The notes: generated by a model not told the origin, from the sequence alone. DNA of 64,000 bases from Bradyrhizobium erythrophlei (GCA_900129675.1 FSRD01000001.1:5445501-5509500), one strand, 5' to 3'; positions 9,347 to 17,504 are shown, numbered from the stretch's first letter. Numbers and translations are program-made.

Positions 9347-9632
9347 CTACGCCTGCTTTTTCCTGTAAACGATGCACCAGCCCTGCGGAGCAATGATTCC
9401 ATCTACGTTTTTGCAAGACGAGGGGGCTTCAAACAGGTCGCAATTATCGCAGCGTTGCTCCCCCTTCGGCGTGTCCTGATACTTCACGACCTTTTGCGGC
9501 GCCTTGGCAGCCTGCGCGGGCGTCGACGTGCCGATGACCGATGAGCGCTGTCCCGCCTGCGATCGATGCCCCTGCCGCACTGGCCGCTATGGTCAAAACG
9601 TGCCGCCGGGAAATTCCTCTTGATCCTGTCAT
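9347..9632 (-). pseudogene. High-potential iron-sulfur protein (HiPIP), frameshifted
   Basis: The frame 9347-9580 encodes the mature HiPIP with its four cluster Cys (QRCDNCDLF, SSCKNVDG, GWCIVY). The export leader MTGSRGISRRHVLTIAASAA, a twin-arginine type starting at 9632, lies in another frame. Between them the 7-bp word CCGATGA is tandemly duplicated (9531-9544); removing one copy rejoins leader and domain cleanly. HiPIPs carry electrons in the periplasm, and one (Iro) has been linked to ferrous iron oxidation. The gene lies downstream of a c4-like cytochrome on the same strand. The cluster domain itself is undamaged, so loss looks recent, or the change may be a sequencing error. Confidence 0.85.
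9531..9544. repeat. 7-bp tandem duplication inside the HiPIP gene
   Basis: CCGATGACCGATGA on the plus strand is two exact copies of a heptamer. Seven is not a multiple of three, so it shifts the HiPIP frame. Its exactness suggests a recent slippage event. Confidence 0.9.
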
Positions 9633-9773
9633 GACAAGTACCTGCTTTGAGAGCCAATCGGTAGCGTCATCGTGAGTCATTTCTCGTCGCGCCGCCTTGA
9701 TCTGGCGCAACCGCGCCGCAAGGTTTTTTGTTTGCAACCATTCCGTAGCGTTGTGGTCCAACGGGAGACGGCG

Positions 9774-10415
9774 TCACTCCAGATAGCTGAGATACGCCGC
9801 GACAGCCTTAATCTGAGTTTCGGTTAGGTTATGGGCGATCGGCTGCATGATGGCGGAGTTGTCCGGCTTGGCTTTGTCTTGACCTCTTTCTTTCTCCCAG
9901 TTTGTCAGTTTCCGGTAGACGTAGTCATGGAGCTGTCCTGCCAGACGAGGAAATGCGTCAGCGCCTTTGGCGTCCGGTCCGTGACAGGAAGCGCATGGAG
10001 GAACCTCCGCACTGGGAATGCCATCTTCATAGATTTTCTTCCCTTCGGCCACGAGCTCCTTTGGAGCTCCTCCCAGCGGCTTGGGATTTAGATCTTTAAA
10101 ATGCGTGGACAGAGCCTTCAGCATTGGCGGGCTCAGAACATGCGCCACGTTAAACATCACAGGGTTGGTTCGCCTGTGCTCGATGAACGCCTGCAACTGA
10201 TTCTCCAGGTACTCCGGCTGCTGTCCCGCCAGTCGCGGCATAGGAAAAGATCCGCGAAAACCTTGTCCCGACACTCCGTGGCAAGTTTTGCAATAGTCCG
10301 TCTTGGCCTTGAGTTCTTGGTTCGAGACAGCGGCCGCGCCCCTGTCCTCCGCGTGCACCGCAGTGGAAACTACAATGGCGAAGGCTGCTGTCAGCAATAC
10401 TGGTTGAAAGCTCAT
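9774..10415 (-). CDS. Diheme c4-like cytochrome (copy 1)
   Basis: From the ATG at 10415 the protein has a signal peptide (to about VHA, residue 22) and two heme c sites, CKTCH at 42-46 and CASCH at 141-145. Each is followed by the c4-type motif PRLAGQ. A longer start at 10433 adds six residues; the shorter one gives the better signal peptide. Such cytochromes shuttle electrons in the periplasm to terminal oxidases or reductases. The central segment EYLENQLQAFIEHRR is nearly repeated in the paralogue at 13185, on the other side of the Cyc2-like gene. FNR/FixK boxes lie just upstream, and the HiPIP gene lies downstream. Confidence 0.9.
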   Translation of the reverse strand: MSFQPVLLTAAFAIVVSTAVHAEDRGAAAVSNQELKAKTDYCKTCHGVSGQGFRGSFPMPRLAGQQPEYLENQLQAFIEHRRTNPVMFNVAHVLSPPMLKALSTHFKDLNPKPLGGAPKELVAEGKKIYEDGIPSAEVPPCASCHGPDAKGADAFPRLAGQLHDYVYRKLTNWEKERGQDKAKPDNSAIMQPIAHNLTETQIKAVAAYLSYLE

Positions 10416-10461
10416 AGGCTCACCTTTCGACAATGAGCCAAGCTACGCTTGGCCGGGCACC

Positions 10462-10475
10462 TTGATCCAGCTCAA
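10462..10475 (-). promoter_or_regulatory. FNR/FixK-like box, proximal
   Basis: TTGATCCAGCTCAA matches TTGAT-N4-ATCAA with one mismatch. Its centre is about 53 bp before the cytochrome ATG at 10415, which suits an activator site at -41.5 with a short leader. It is palindromic, so direction is inferred from the neighbour. Confidence 0.5.
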
Positions 10476-10490
10476 TCTTTCCGGGCAGAT

Positions 10491-10504
10491 TTGATCGAGA
10501 TCAA
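10491..10504 (-). promoter_or_regulatory. Perfect FNR/FixK box, distal
   Basis: TTGATCGAGATCAA is a perfect TTGAT-N4-ATCAA palindrome. It is 29 bp, centre to centre, beyond the proximal box and so nearly three helical turns from it. It could boost the minus-strand cytochrome gene; the plus-strand Cyc2-like gene starts 215 bp away and could also respond. Low oxygen or nitric oxide control is inferred. Confidence 0.7.
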
Positions 10505-10719
10505 CGCGACGGGGCAAAAATTCGGATCATTATTCCCATTGTACTGGATGGGTCGGCGACGAGTGTTGCAAAATTGTCTCTCCAATCACGAAATCGGATG
10601 CGTCGTTGCTATTGGCTTAGCTGCGCTCGCGACTCTTGCACTATCTTGTTGTCGTGAACGGCTCTCAATTCGGTGTTGCGCATTTCTACGGAGTGCCGCG
10701 AACAACGGGATAGCATGCG

Positions 10720-12273
10720 ATGCGCGACCGTTCTACTCGACCCTTGGGGAACTGCGGGCTGTTCGCAGCCGTCGCGGTTGTTGTTCTGGCTGGTTACCTG
10801 ACAATCGGATTTGCGACGCCGGCGCAAGCGCTACCGAGTTTCGCGCGCCAGACCGGACAGCCCTGCGGTACTTGCCACACTAATTTCCCCGGGCTGACAC
10901 CATTTGGCCGCCGCTTCAAGCTGCTCGGCTATACGACGGGAGGCGGCCTCTACAAGACGACGCCATTCTCGAACAACGCGGGCCCGGATAATGCCTATGC
11001 CGCGCTTCGCAACTATTCCAACCGGATTGATGGCAATGGCGACGCGCCCACTGCTGCTCCCGTCGCCGAGAAGGGTTGGGTGCCGCCGGTCTCGATGATG
11101 GCGATCGCCGGCTTTACCCACACGCAGGTCGCCGAAATCTCGCCACCGACGGACCCATACAAGGCAAATGACAACACCGTGCTGTCGCCGTTCAGCGGGT
11201 TCTGGGGCGGCGCGATCACCAGTAACATCGGCGCCTTCGTTCAGGTCACCTATAACGCGCCAGGCCCGGTATCCGGCTTGTCTGGCACTCCGGCAGACCA
11301 ATTCCTGCACACCTGGACCTGGGACAATACCGATTTCCGCTTCGCCAGCACGGCAAATATCGGCGGGCTCGACGTCATCTACGGCATCACCGCCAACAAT
11401 AATCCGACCGTTCAGGATCCGTGGAATACGACTCCGGCGTGGGCATTCCCCTATGCCGGCTCGACGCTTGCGGCCAAACCCGCCGCCGCGACGATTATAG
11501 AGGGCGCTTTTGCCGCGCATGTGGGCGGCGTCGGCGCCTACACGATGATCAACGACATGCTCTTTCTCGAATTCACCGGCTATCAGACGCTCAAGTTTGA
11601 CCAGCAGAACTCGCTGGGCCTGAATCCATTCGCCTCGCCCGGCCTGTTCAGCGGCGTGGCGCCGTATTGGCGCGCGGCGTTCGAGCCGCATTGGGGTCCC
11701 CACACGTTCATGCTTGGCACCTACGGCATGATCTTCAACGTGAATCCGTGGATCGACAACACCTTCGCACTGGGGACGACCGGGACACTGGCGCAAACCA
11801 ACAGGTTCACCGACGTCGGCGTCGACTCGCAGTACCAATATCAAGGTCCGAATTACTGGGTAACGCTACGCGCCAACTATATTCGCGAGTTCCAGCGGCT
11901 GGATGCATCCTTCGCCACGGGGGGGTCGTCCAACCCAACCAACGAGCTCAACACCCTTCGGCTGACGGGAGAGTTTACCTTCGGCGGAGACAACCGCATC
12001 GCGCTCACCGGTCAATATTTCAACATCTGGGGCACTGCCGACGCAAATCTGTACGGCACCGACATGATAACCGGGAACGCCCTTACCCCGAACAGCAACG
12101 GCTGGATGGCCGAACTCGACTACATTCCGTTCGGCGTCAGTAAAGCGCCGGGCTGGCCCTGGTTCAACGCCAAGCTCGGCTTGCAGTACATCTACTACAA
12201 CAAGTTCAACGGCACCACGATCGGCGCCCATGACAACAACACCCTCTTCCTCCATGCTTGGTTTGCGATGTAG
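10720..12273 (+). CDS. Cyc2-like outer-membrane cytochrome-porin fusion
   Basis: The 517-residue protein has a signal peptide ending near residue 37, then LPSFARQTGQPCGTCH with one heme c site (C49, C52, H53) and TNFPGLTPFGRRFKLLGY. That heme-flanking signature is the hallmark of the Cyc2 family, in which a small heme domain plugs a 16-strand barrel. The remaining 430 residues are rich in Gly, Asn and aromatic residues, with alternating strand patterns, and end in an aromatic-rich strand LFLHAWFAM as barrels do. Characterised Cyc2 proteins take electrons from ferrous iron at the cell surface. It stands among three c4-like cytochromes and a HiPIP gene, natural periplasmic partners. Iron as the donor is inference; other donors are possible. 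Confidence 0.78.
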   Translation: MRDRSTRPLGNCGLFAAVAVVVLAGYLTIGFATPAQALPSFARQTGQPCGTCHTNFPGLTPFGRRFKLLGYTTGGGLYKTTPFSNNAGPDNAYAALRNYSNRIDGNGDAPTAAPVAEKGWVPPVSMMAIAGFTHTQVAEISPPTDPYKANDNTVLSPFSGFWGGAITSNIGAFVQVTYNAPGPVSGLSGTPADQFLHTWTWDNTDFRFASTANIGGLDVIYGITANNNPTVQDPWNTTPAWAFPYAGSTLAAKPAAATIIEGAFAAHVGGVGAYTMINDMLFLEFTGYQTLKFDQQNSLGLNPFASPGLFSGVAPYWRAAFEPHWGPHTFMLGTYGMIFNVNPWIDNTFALGTTGTLAQTNRFTDVGVDSQYQYQGPNYWVTLRANYIREFQRLDASFATGGSSNPTNELNTLRLTGEFTFGGDNRIALTGQYFNIWGTADANLYGTDMITGNALTPNSNGWMAELDYIPFGVSKAPGWPWFNAKLGLQYIYYNKFNGTTIGAHDNNTLFLHAWFAM

Positions 12274-12303
12274 GCGGGATCGGGAGCACAAGGAGATGTT
12301 TTC

Positions 12304-13104
12304 ATGAAGAAACTGATTTTCCTGGGCGCTGCCGCAGGGTTTGCACTGACCGCAACAGGACCTGCATTCGCAGCCGATCTGCCACCCCAGATGCCCGTGA
12401 AGGCATCATTCGTGCAACGCTTCACCTGGACCAGCTGCTATCTCGGCGCTCACGTCGGCGGTGGCTGGGCCAAAGAACATGTGACCGACCCGGTGTTGCT
12501 GGTGCAGGACAATGCTGGACTGGGTGGGGCAGGCTTCACAACTGGCGGCCCCACCACCATCGGGGTCAACCAGAGCGGCGCTGTGATCGGTGGCCAGATC
12601 GGTTGCGACTATGAGTTCCCGTCGAATCTTGTGCTCGGTGTCGAAGGAGCGGTGTCAGGCGCGACGATGAAGGGCAGCAGGCTGGTGGGGCTTCCGGACA
12701 GTCCGCCGGACACGGCTCTTGTCAGCGTGAAAACCGATTTCATGCCGACCCTGACGGCCCGGATGGGCTATGCGGTCGATCACTGGCTGTTCTATGGCAA
12801 GGGCGGCGTCGCCTGGGCCAGCAACAAGTATAGCGTCGTCGGAACGTTCAACGGGGGCGCCGGACTAGGTCTCCCGTTCGACTTCGAAGGATTGAGCGTG
12901 CGTACCGGCTGGACCGCGGGTGCCGGCGTCGAATGGGCCTTCGCGGACGATTGGTCGGCGAGGCTCGAATACGACTACTACGATTTCGGCACCCATACCG
13001 CGACAATGAACGATGCCGTCAATGGTCCAGGCCCCCTGAGTTTCAAAACGACCATGCAGATGGTCAAGCTCGGGGTGAATTTCCATGTTTGGGGCTGGCA
13101 GTAG
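12304..13104 (+). CDS. Omp31/Omp25-type outer-membrane beta-barrel protein
   Basis: The ATG at 12304 follows AAGGAG at a good distance. The 266-residue product has a signal peptide (LTATGPAFA, about residue 23) and the alphaproteobacterial Omp31 pattern: AADLP at the mature N-terminus, WTSCYLGAHVGGGW, GGQIGCDYEFPSN, a Y-D repeat LEYDYYDFG and a C-terminal strand VKLGVNFHVW. Such barrels are abundant structural surface proteins. It lies 30 bp after the Cyc2-like gene and before two cytochrome genes on the same strand, so it may be cotranscribed. A specific role with Cyc2 is not shown. Confidence 0.88.
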   Translation: MKKLIFLGAAAGFALTATGPAFAADLPPQMPVKASFVQRFTWTSCYLGAHVGGGWAKEHVTDPVLLVQDNAGLGGAGFTTGGPTTIGVNQSGAVIGGQIGCDYEFPSNLVLGVEGAVSGATMKGSRLVGLPDSPPDTALVSVKTDFMPTLTARMGYAVDHWLFYGKGGVAWASNKYSVVGTFNGGAGLGLPFDFEGLSVRTGWTAGAGVEWAFADDWSARLEYDYYDFGTHTATMNDAVNGPGPLSFKTTMQMVKLGVNFHVWGWQ

Positions 13105-13184
13105 ATCGATGCACAAGCGTTCAAACCATCGGCTCATTCTTCGGCGGGGCAGACCACCGCACCAGGCGCAACGATGAAAGCAGG

Positions 13185-13823
13185 ATGATGAAGATCGTTA
13201 GCTTACATTCGGCGCTGCGAACCGCAATCCTGGCCGTGGTGTTCTCCGCTGGTCTATCGACCGTCGGTCACGCGGATGACTTTCAAGCCAAGCTTACCTA
13301 TTGCAAAACCTGCCATGGTCTGTCGGGCCAGGGTTACCATGGCTACTACCCCATGCCTCGACTCGCGGGACAGCAACCCAAATACCTCGAGAACCAGTTG
13401 CGCGCTTTCATCGAGCACAGGCGGAAAAACGCGATCATGGCCAATGTGGCGCATGCGCTGTCGCCGTCGATGCTGTCGGCGCTGGCGCATCATTTCAGGG
13501 ATCTGAACCCGCCACCGCTGGGCGGCGACGGATCGGTCGGCGCAGTGGCCACAGGCAAACGGATTTACGAGGAGGGACTTCCCGAATCCAATGTCCCCGC
13601 ATGCTCCGCATGCCACGGTCCGGACGGCAAGGGCCAGGACCAGATTCCGCGCCTAGCCGGCCAGCTTCCTGACTACTTCTTCAGCAAACTGGTCAACTGG
13701 AATGTGGAGCGCGGTCAGAATACCTCAATGCCGGATTCATCCGCCGTCATGGGGCCGACCTCGCACAATCTAACGAAATCGCAAATCGCAGCCGTCGCTG
13801 CCTATGTCAGTAGTCTCAGGTAG
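13185..13823 (+). CDS. Diheme c4-like cytochrome (copy 2)
   Basis: The likely start is one of two consecutive ATGs at 13185/13188; the open frame extends upstream into the Omp gene but only this start gives a signal peptide (to GHA, residue 30). Heme sites are CKTCH at 40-44 and CSACH at 140-144, each followed by PRLAGQ. The segment between them is closely similar to the copy at 9774, which points to gene duplication around the Cyc2-like gene. The predicted role is periplasmic electron transfer. The next cytochrome gene starts 9 bp downstream, so the two form an operon. Confidence 0.9.
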   Translation: MMKIVSLHSALRTAILAVVFSAGLSTVGHADDFQAKLTYCKTCHGLSGQGYHGYYPMPRLAGQQPKYLENQLRAFIEHRRKNAIMANVAHALSPSMLSALAHHFRDLNPPPLGGDGSVGAVATGKRIYEEGLPESNVPACSACHGPDGKGQDQIPRLAGQLPDYFFSKLVNWNVERGQNTSMPDSSAVMGPTSHNLTKSQIAAVAAYVSSLR

Positions 13824-13831
13824 TTTATTTC

Positions 13832-14434
13832 ATGAAGCGGATCTGGCCGAAACTAGCGCTCCTGGCGTGGCTCTGCTCGCCCGCATCATCATGGGCAGGC
13901 AGCTCGGTCGCGGCAGGTATCCGCAATTGCACCTGGTGCCATGGAACCGGGGCGCAGGGTTATACGGTCGCGCCGCGGCTGGCCGGACAACAGGCCCTGT
14001 ACATCGAGGCCCAGCTTCGCGGCTATGCCGCGCACATCCGCGACAATCCGCTTTCGAAGCAATACATGTGGGGGGCGGCGGCGAATCTCCGTACCGACAC
14101 AGTGCGAGATCTGGCGGATTATTTTGCATCGCTGCCGCCGAAATCCGCCCATGATGGACGTTGGGCTCTCGCAGCAAAGGGACAATCGATTTACCTGCAG
14201 GGGATTCCGGACGCCAATATCGTGGCCTGCCTTGCCTGCCATGGCCCGGGTGGCCAGGGCGTCAGAGAGATCCCGCGTCTCGGAGGATTGTCCTATTTCT
14301 ACCTGAAGCGGAGGCTCGAGGAATGGGGCCAAGGATATCATTCCGCTCCAGCGTCTCCGATGCCTCTGGCTGCCAGCACGCTGGGCCCGGACGAAATCGA
14401 AGCACTTGCCTCATACCTCAGCTTTGTTAGGTAA
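13832..14434 (+). CDS. Diheme c4-like cytochrome (copy 3, divergent)
   Basis: The 200-residue protein has a signal peptide (LCSPASSWA, about residue 22) and two heme c sites, CTWCH at 33-37 and CLACH at 133-137. They are followed by PRLAGQQ and PRLGGLS. It keeps the two-lobed c4 layout but is clearly more divergent than the copies at 9774 and 13185, and it lacks their EHRR segment. It lies 9 bp behind copy 2. Two different c4 proteins after a Cyc2-like protein could pass electrons to different sinks; that is inference. Confidence 0.88.
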   Translation: MKRIWPKLALLAWLCSPASSWAGSSVAAGIRNCTWCHGTGAQGYTVAPRLAGQQALYIEAQLRGYAAHIRDNPLSKQYMWGAAANLRTDTVRDLADYFASLPPKSAHDGRWALAAKGQSIYLQGIPDANIVACLACHGPGGQGVREIPRLGGLSYFYLKRRLEEWGQGYHSAPASPMPLAASTLGPDEIEALASYLSFVR

Positions 14435-14514
14435 GCTGCAAATCGATTCCACGAAAGCAGTGCGAGTTGATCGGGACGCATACGCTGAATGCCGGCCCGC
14501 CCCGGGGCATGGGC

Positions 14515-14709
14515 CTAGTTCAGCAACCGCCGCTCGTATTTCACCAACAGCGTTTTGATCTCGGCCAGATTCATCAGCGCATCGGCAACCGTTTGCACTC
14601 TCAGCCTTTCGGAGCCCTTTTTAATCTGCATTGCCCGAGCAATTTGTGTTTCTGCGAGCTTCTTCAATTCGTCTGGGTTTAAGTGAGCGCTTGATGCTGG
14701 TCTTGCCAT
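14515..14709 (-). CDS. Small hypothetical protein, 64 aa
   Basis: Starting at the ATG at 14709 (MARPASSAHLNPDELKK) the product is a short, charged, probably helical protein: LAETQIARAMQIKKGSER, then VADALMNLAEIKTLLVKYERRLL. It resembles small conserved unknowns of Bradyrhizobium, but I cannot name a family. It is convergent with the cytochrome operon. An upstream in-frame start would add eight residues. Confidence 0.55.
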   Translation of the reverse strand: MARPASSAHLNPDELKKLAETQIARAMQIKKGSERLRVQTVADALMNLAEIKTLLVKYERRLLN

Positions 14710-14822
14710 GGCAGACGTTCCTACAATACCCAACGTGAATAGTTACCTTTCCAAAGACTGCTTTTCTGCCTGGTATCGGACAAATCACAAGACTTCGAGG
14801 ACCGAGCTCATGCGTTTGAATT

Positions 14823-15230
14823 TCAAATCTGTGACTGATGGCTTCTCCAGGTGACCAGAGGCGTCTGCGCCAGGCCCGTCAGGAGGACTCCGTTCGGAAC
14901 GAGGCAAATTACCTTCTTCTGCTCAAGCTTGGCGAGCGTACGACCGATTCAAGTTTCAGACCAAGAAAATCAGCGATATCCTGACGTCGCATCGGCAACG
15001 GCACCGTTTCCGAAAGTATGGAGAGGCACCCTAACCGGTTCCACCAGCTAACGAGAAATATCGCAACTTTTTCCTCTGCCGATCCATTGCCGAGCAGAAG
15101 CAATTGATCCTGCGCCATATCACGTTCGCGGGTCGCAAATTCAATCAACCGCAGCATGATGTTTGGGCTGGATCGAATGAATTTCGTAAGGCCTGCGCCT
15201 GAAAACGGCCGCCGTCTCGGCTGCGCGTGC
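14823..15230 (-). pseudogene. Crp/Fnr-family regulator, C-terminal fragment, frameshifted
   Basis: The minus strand reads RERDMAQDQLLLLGNGSAEE, then KVAIFLVSWWNRLG and LPMRRQDIADFLGLKLESV, which is the dimer helix and the start of the Crp/Fnr winged helix. A frameshift near 14935 then moves the rest (TLAKLEQKKVICLVPNGVLL) into another frame. The nucleotide- or iron-sulfur-binding N-terminal domain is absent. It is the remnant of a FixK/FNR-like regulator lying among FNR-box promoters. Confidence 0.75.
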
Positions 15231-15298
15231 GACCGTGTGCAAACTCGATCGGCTAAAGAGTGCGCGCACGGCCTAACAATGAGCCCACAGCGATCGCT

Positions 15299-15727
15299 CT
15301 ATTTGTAGACTTTCGAGCAGCTATGGAGGGTGCTTAGCATCGAGAGTGTTGCGGCATTCGGGCAATAATCCCGCCAGTACTGCCACCCGCGATCGGCACA
15401 TTTATCTGCGAGATCTAACGCGCACTGTCCGCGCCGCTCACACCTTGCGCAACGATGCTGAAGTTGCCGTACCGTGAAGGGCTCTATGTGGGCGACTTCG
15501 TCCGGATCGAGCGAAAGCGCCTCCATGCGGCGCTCCAAGAGACTGATTGGGTCCGGGCTAAAACTTGAAACCCAACGTAGCTGGGCAACAGGAATACCTA
15601 AGTAATGGGCTCTGCGCTTTAGTTCGTGTTCGCTACAAACATCAGAATCAGCAAAGCTCAAGCAGGCCACTTTCCGATCTTTCCAAGCCTTGAAAATCGA
15701 CCAGCGGTGATTGTATGAGGCTGGCAT
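15299..15727 (-). CDS. DUF6455-type protein
   Basis: The 142-residue product carries a C-terminal segment typical of a small rhizobial family: LLERRMEALSLDPDEVAHIE, then CARCERRGQCALDL, then WRDYCPNAATL. Five or more Cys are conserved in spacing (CxxCxxxxxC), which suggests metal or redox binding, but no biochemical role is known to me. The N-terminal 50 residues are less typical. A perfect FNR/FixK box lies 60 bp upstream, so anaerobic control is likely. Confidence 0.7.
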   Translation of the reverse strand: MPASYNHRWSIFKAWKDRKVACLSFADSDVCSEHELKRRAHYLGIPVAQLRWVSSFSPDPISLLERRMEALSLDPDEVAHIEPFTVRQLQHRCARCERRGQCALDLADKCADRGWQYWRDYCPNAATLSMLSTLHSCSKVYK

Positions 15728-15786
15728 CTAACCCTCCTCTTTTCTCGGTATCATGGAATGTTAATAGTGAATGCTGCTCTAGCGCA

Positions 15787-15800
15787 TTGATCCAAATCAA
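15787..15800 (-). promoter_or_regulatory. Perfect FNR/FixK box before the DUF6455 gene
   Basis: TTGATCCAAATCAA fits TTGAT-N4-ATCAA exactly. Its centre lies about 66 bp before the ATG at 15727; an activator at -41.5 would give a leader of about 25 nt. Orientation is inferred because the site is palindromic and the plus-strand neighbour is only a fragment. Confidence 0.75.
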
Positions 15801-15909
15801 ATTGGGCCGACCCATGGGCAATGATGCTTCTGCCTAATGCCGACCTCAAGCCGACGCGGCGTAGTCCTGTCCACACGCCCTCATTGGTTAGCCGAATAAC
15901 CCGAGCAAC

Positions 15910-16424
15910 GTGCATCAGGCTGCGGTTGGAGATGAACTTGGAGGGGTGTGGTTGTGGGATCCGCTGGGCGACCCATTGGCCGCCCGCAGGGAATTTTCGG
16001 CGGCGAGCGACGTCGTGAATGGTCTCGCCTACAGCGCCGATGGCGGCCTTCTTGCCGCTGCCTATCGAGGCTCTGGCGCGATGGTGCGGCACGTCGGGAC
16101 TAGCGAAGACGGGACTAGCAACGAGAAGTGTCCGCTTGAACGGCGCAATCCCGCGGGCAGCACGTACAGCGTGGCATTCGCACCAGACGGAAGAACGCTC
16201 GCCGTGGCAGCAGGCCACTCGGTACAATTGTGGGATCTCGCCAAGCCTGGATGCCCGTTGCTTCCTCAAGTGTTCGGGCAGAAAGACGAGGTATTCAGCG
16301 TGGCTTTCAGCCCCATTAACAATCTGCTCGCGACGGCGAGCGGCGACGGCGTGGTGGCGGTCTCGAAGCTTGACAGCCCCGCTGAGCCGTTCCGTACCGC
16401 CCTGTGCTTCAAGGGCCAGTTGCT
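15910..16424 (+). pseudogene. WD40-repeat protein fragment
   Basis: The plus strand encodes two or three WD40 blades: VNGLAYSADGGLLAAAYRGS, then TYSVAFAPDGRTLAVAAGHS followed by VQLWDL, then VFSVAFSPINNLLATASGDG. No credible start is found, and the reading ends at a junction near 16424 where an oppositely oriented lipoprotein fragment begins. It is probably the middle of a large beta-propeller protein, left by deletion on both sides. Confidence 0.65.
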
Positions 16425-16540
16425 GGGCAGGTGTATTGCTGGTACATCACGGGCGAAATGTATGCCGGCGTAATTTCAGCCGACGAAGACGCACAACCGC
16501 CCAACGCGGCGCCTAGCGCCACGATTCCCAAAACTCGCAT
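16409..16540 (-). pseudogene. Lipoprotein N-terminal fragment
   Basis: From ATG 16540 the minus strand reads MRVLGIVALGAALGGCASSS, a lipoprotein signal with lipobox LGGC, and continues EITPAYISPVMYQQYTCP before an early stop. The family usually continues well beyond this point. The break coincides with the end of the WD40 fragment, so one deletion probably truncated both. A 43-residue lipoprotein could still be made. Confidence 0.6.
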
Positions 16541-16577
16541 TTGTTGATTCTCCCCAGACCCAGGTAAAAGGCGTCAT

Positions 16578-17096
16578 TCAGCGCGACTGCCAGGAAAGGC
16601 GCTCCCGCTTCCGCGATGCCCTGATATCGAGGACATACCTGCGAACGGCGTGCTGGGCGCTCAAACTCAAACGTCGCATGAGCTGCCATGCGCTCCGGGA
16701 TTCGACCCAGTTCCGGGCTTGGCCAAACTTGCCGTAGCCCCACGCAAAGGCCGGGATCGACATGAGCTTGTCGCGACTGATCCTGAAGAGGCGTTCAATG
16801 AGCATGAGCTTGAGAATCTCGGCGACGCCCAGGATCGCCAGTCCGCTGACGACGTGACCCGTTGCCGTCAGATAGGCTGCGACAGGCTTGGCAGGCTCGA
16901 GAACAAGAACCGGCACGACAAACAGGGCGAGCGTCGGATACGGGCCCAGCGATATGATCCACGTCCGCAGGCGGTCAAAAACCCAATGATCCGCCAGCAG
17001 CCGAGCGACCGGCCTGGCGATCATCCAAAAGGCCGCGTCTACCAGGAAGTAGATTGCGGCCACGAGGAACGCAAAGGGTTTGAATATTCGGGTCAA
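16578..17096 (-). CDS. Hypothetical inner-membrane protein
   Basis: The start is probably the TTG at 17096 (MTRIFKPFAFLVAAIYFLVD); the frame is open further upstream but no ATG precedes. Residues about 5-30, 45-75 and 80-105 are hydrophobic segments, and the C-terminal third is basic (RRLSLSAQHAVRRY). It looks like a two- or three-pass membrane protein conserved in Bradyrhizobium, with no known function. It is followed downstream by the lipoprotein fragment. Confidence 0.6.
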   Translation of the reverse strand: MTRIFKPFAFLVAAIYFLVDAAFWMIARPVARLLADHWVFDRLRTWIISLGPYPTLALFVVPVLVLEPAKPVAAYLTATGHVVSGLAILGVAEILKLMLIERLFRISRDKLMSIPAFAWGYGKFGQARNWVESRSAWQLMRRLSLSAQHAVRRYVLDIRASRKRERLSWQSR

Positions 17097-17504
17097 GCTG
17101 GTTCTCCCATGAGCCAAAGCGCGAACAGCCCATAGGTTGCATGGGTGAAGGCCGCAAATGCACAAGTGGCAATGGAACTTTTCGCAGGATCCCAGAGACC
17201 AAGGCTTTAGCCAACGCTGTCACAGCGAACCAATCCGGCAGCAACGCGTTATCCCTGATGCAGGAAAGCAAACCGCAACGCACCGGCCCAATGAGCATGC
17301 AGCCCATCGATCGTGGCGCGACGATGCCAGCACCGTTGCTGCCTGCGATGCTAAGCCCGGTCGGCACGGATGCTTCGAAAAAACCGGCACCAAAAACGAA
17401 ACTGACAAGAACTGAAGCAGTCTGGGTCGCGAAGGCGAGACTGTTGCGGCGCAATTCGCTGCAGAAGCAACGGCGGGCGCAAAAGGGGTGATACTGCGCC
17501 TGCT
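17097..17504. other. Uncertain stretch without a supported gene
   Basis: Open frames exist on both strands here (plus 17141-17491, minus 16975-17454), but they overlap each other and neither shows a motif, a signal peptide or a clear ribosome site. I do not call either. Confidence 0.4.

Noticed and set aside
10831..11844. Minus-strand frame of 337 codons opposite the Cyc2-like gene
   Set aside because: No motif or ribosome site; the plus strand has a signal peptide, heme site and barrel features.
17141..17491. Plus frame of 116 codons and overlapping minus frame of 159 codons
   Set aside because: Neither has a motif, and each contradicts the other; kept as uncertain.
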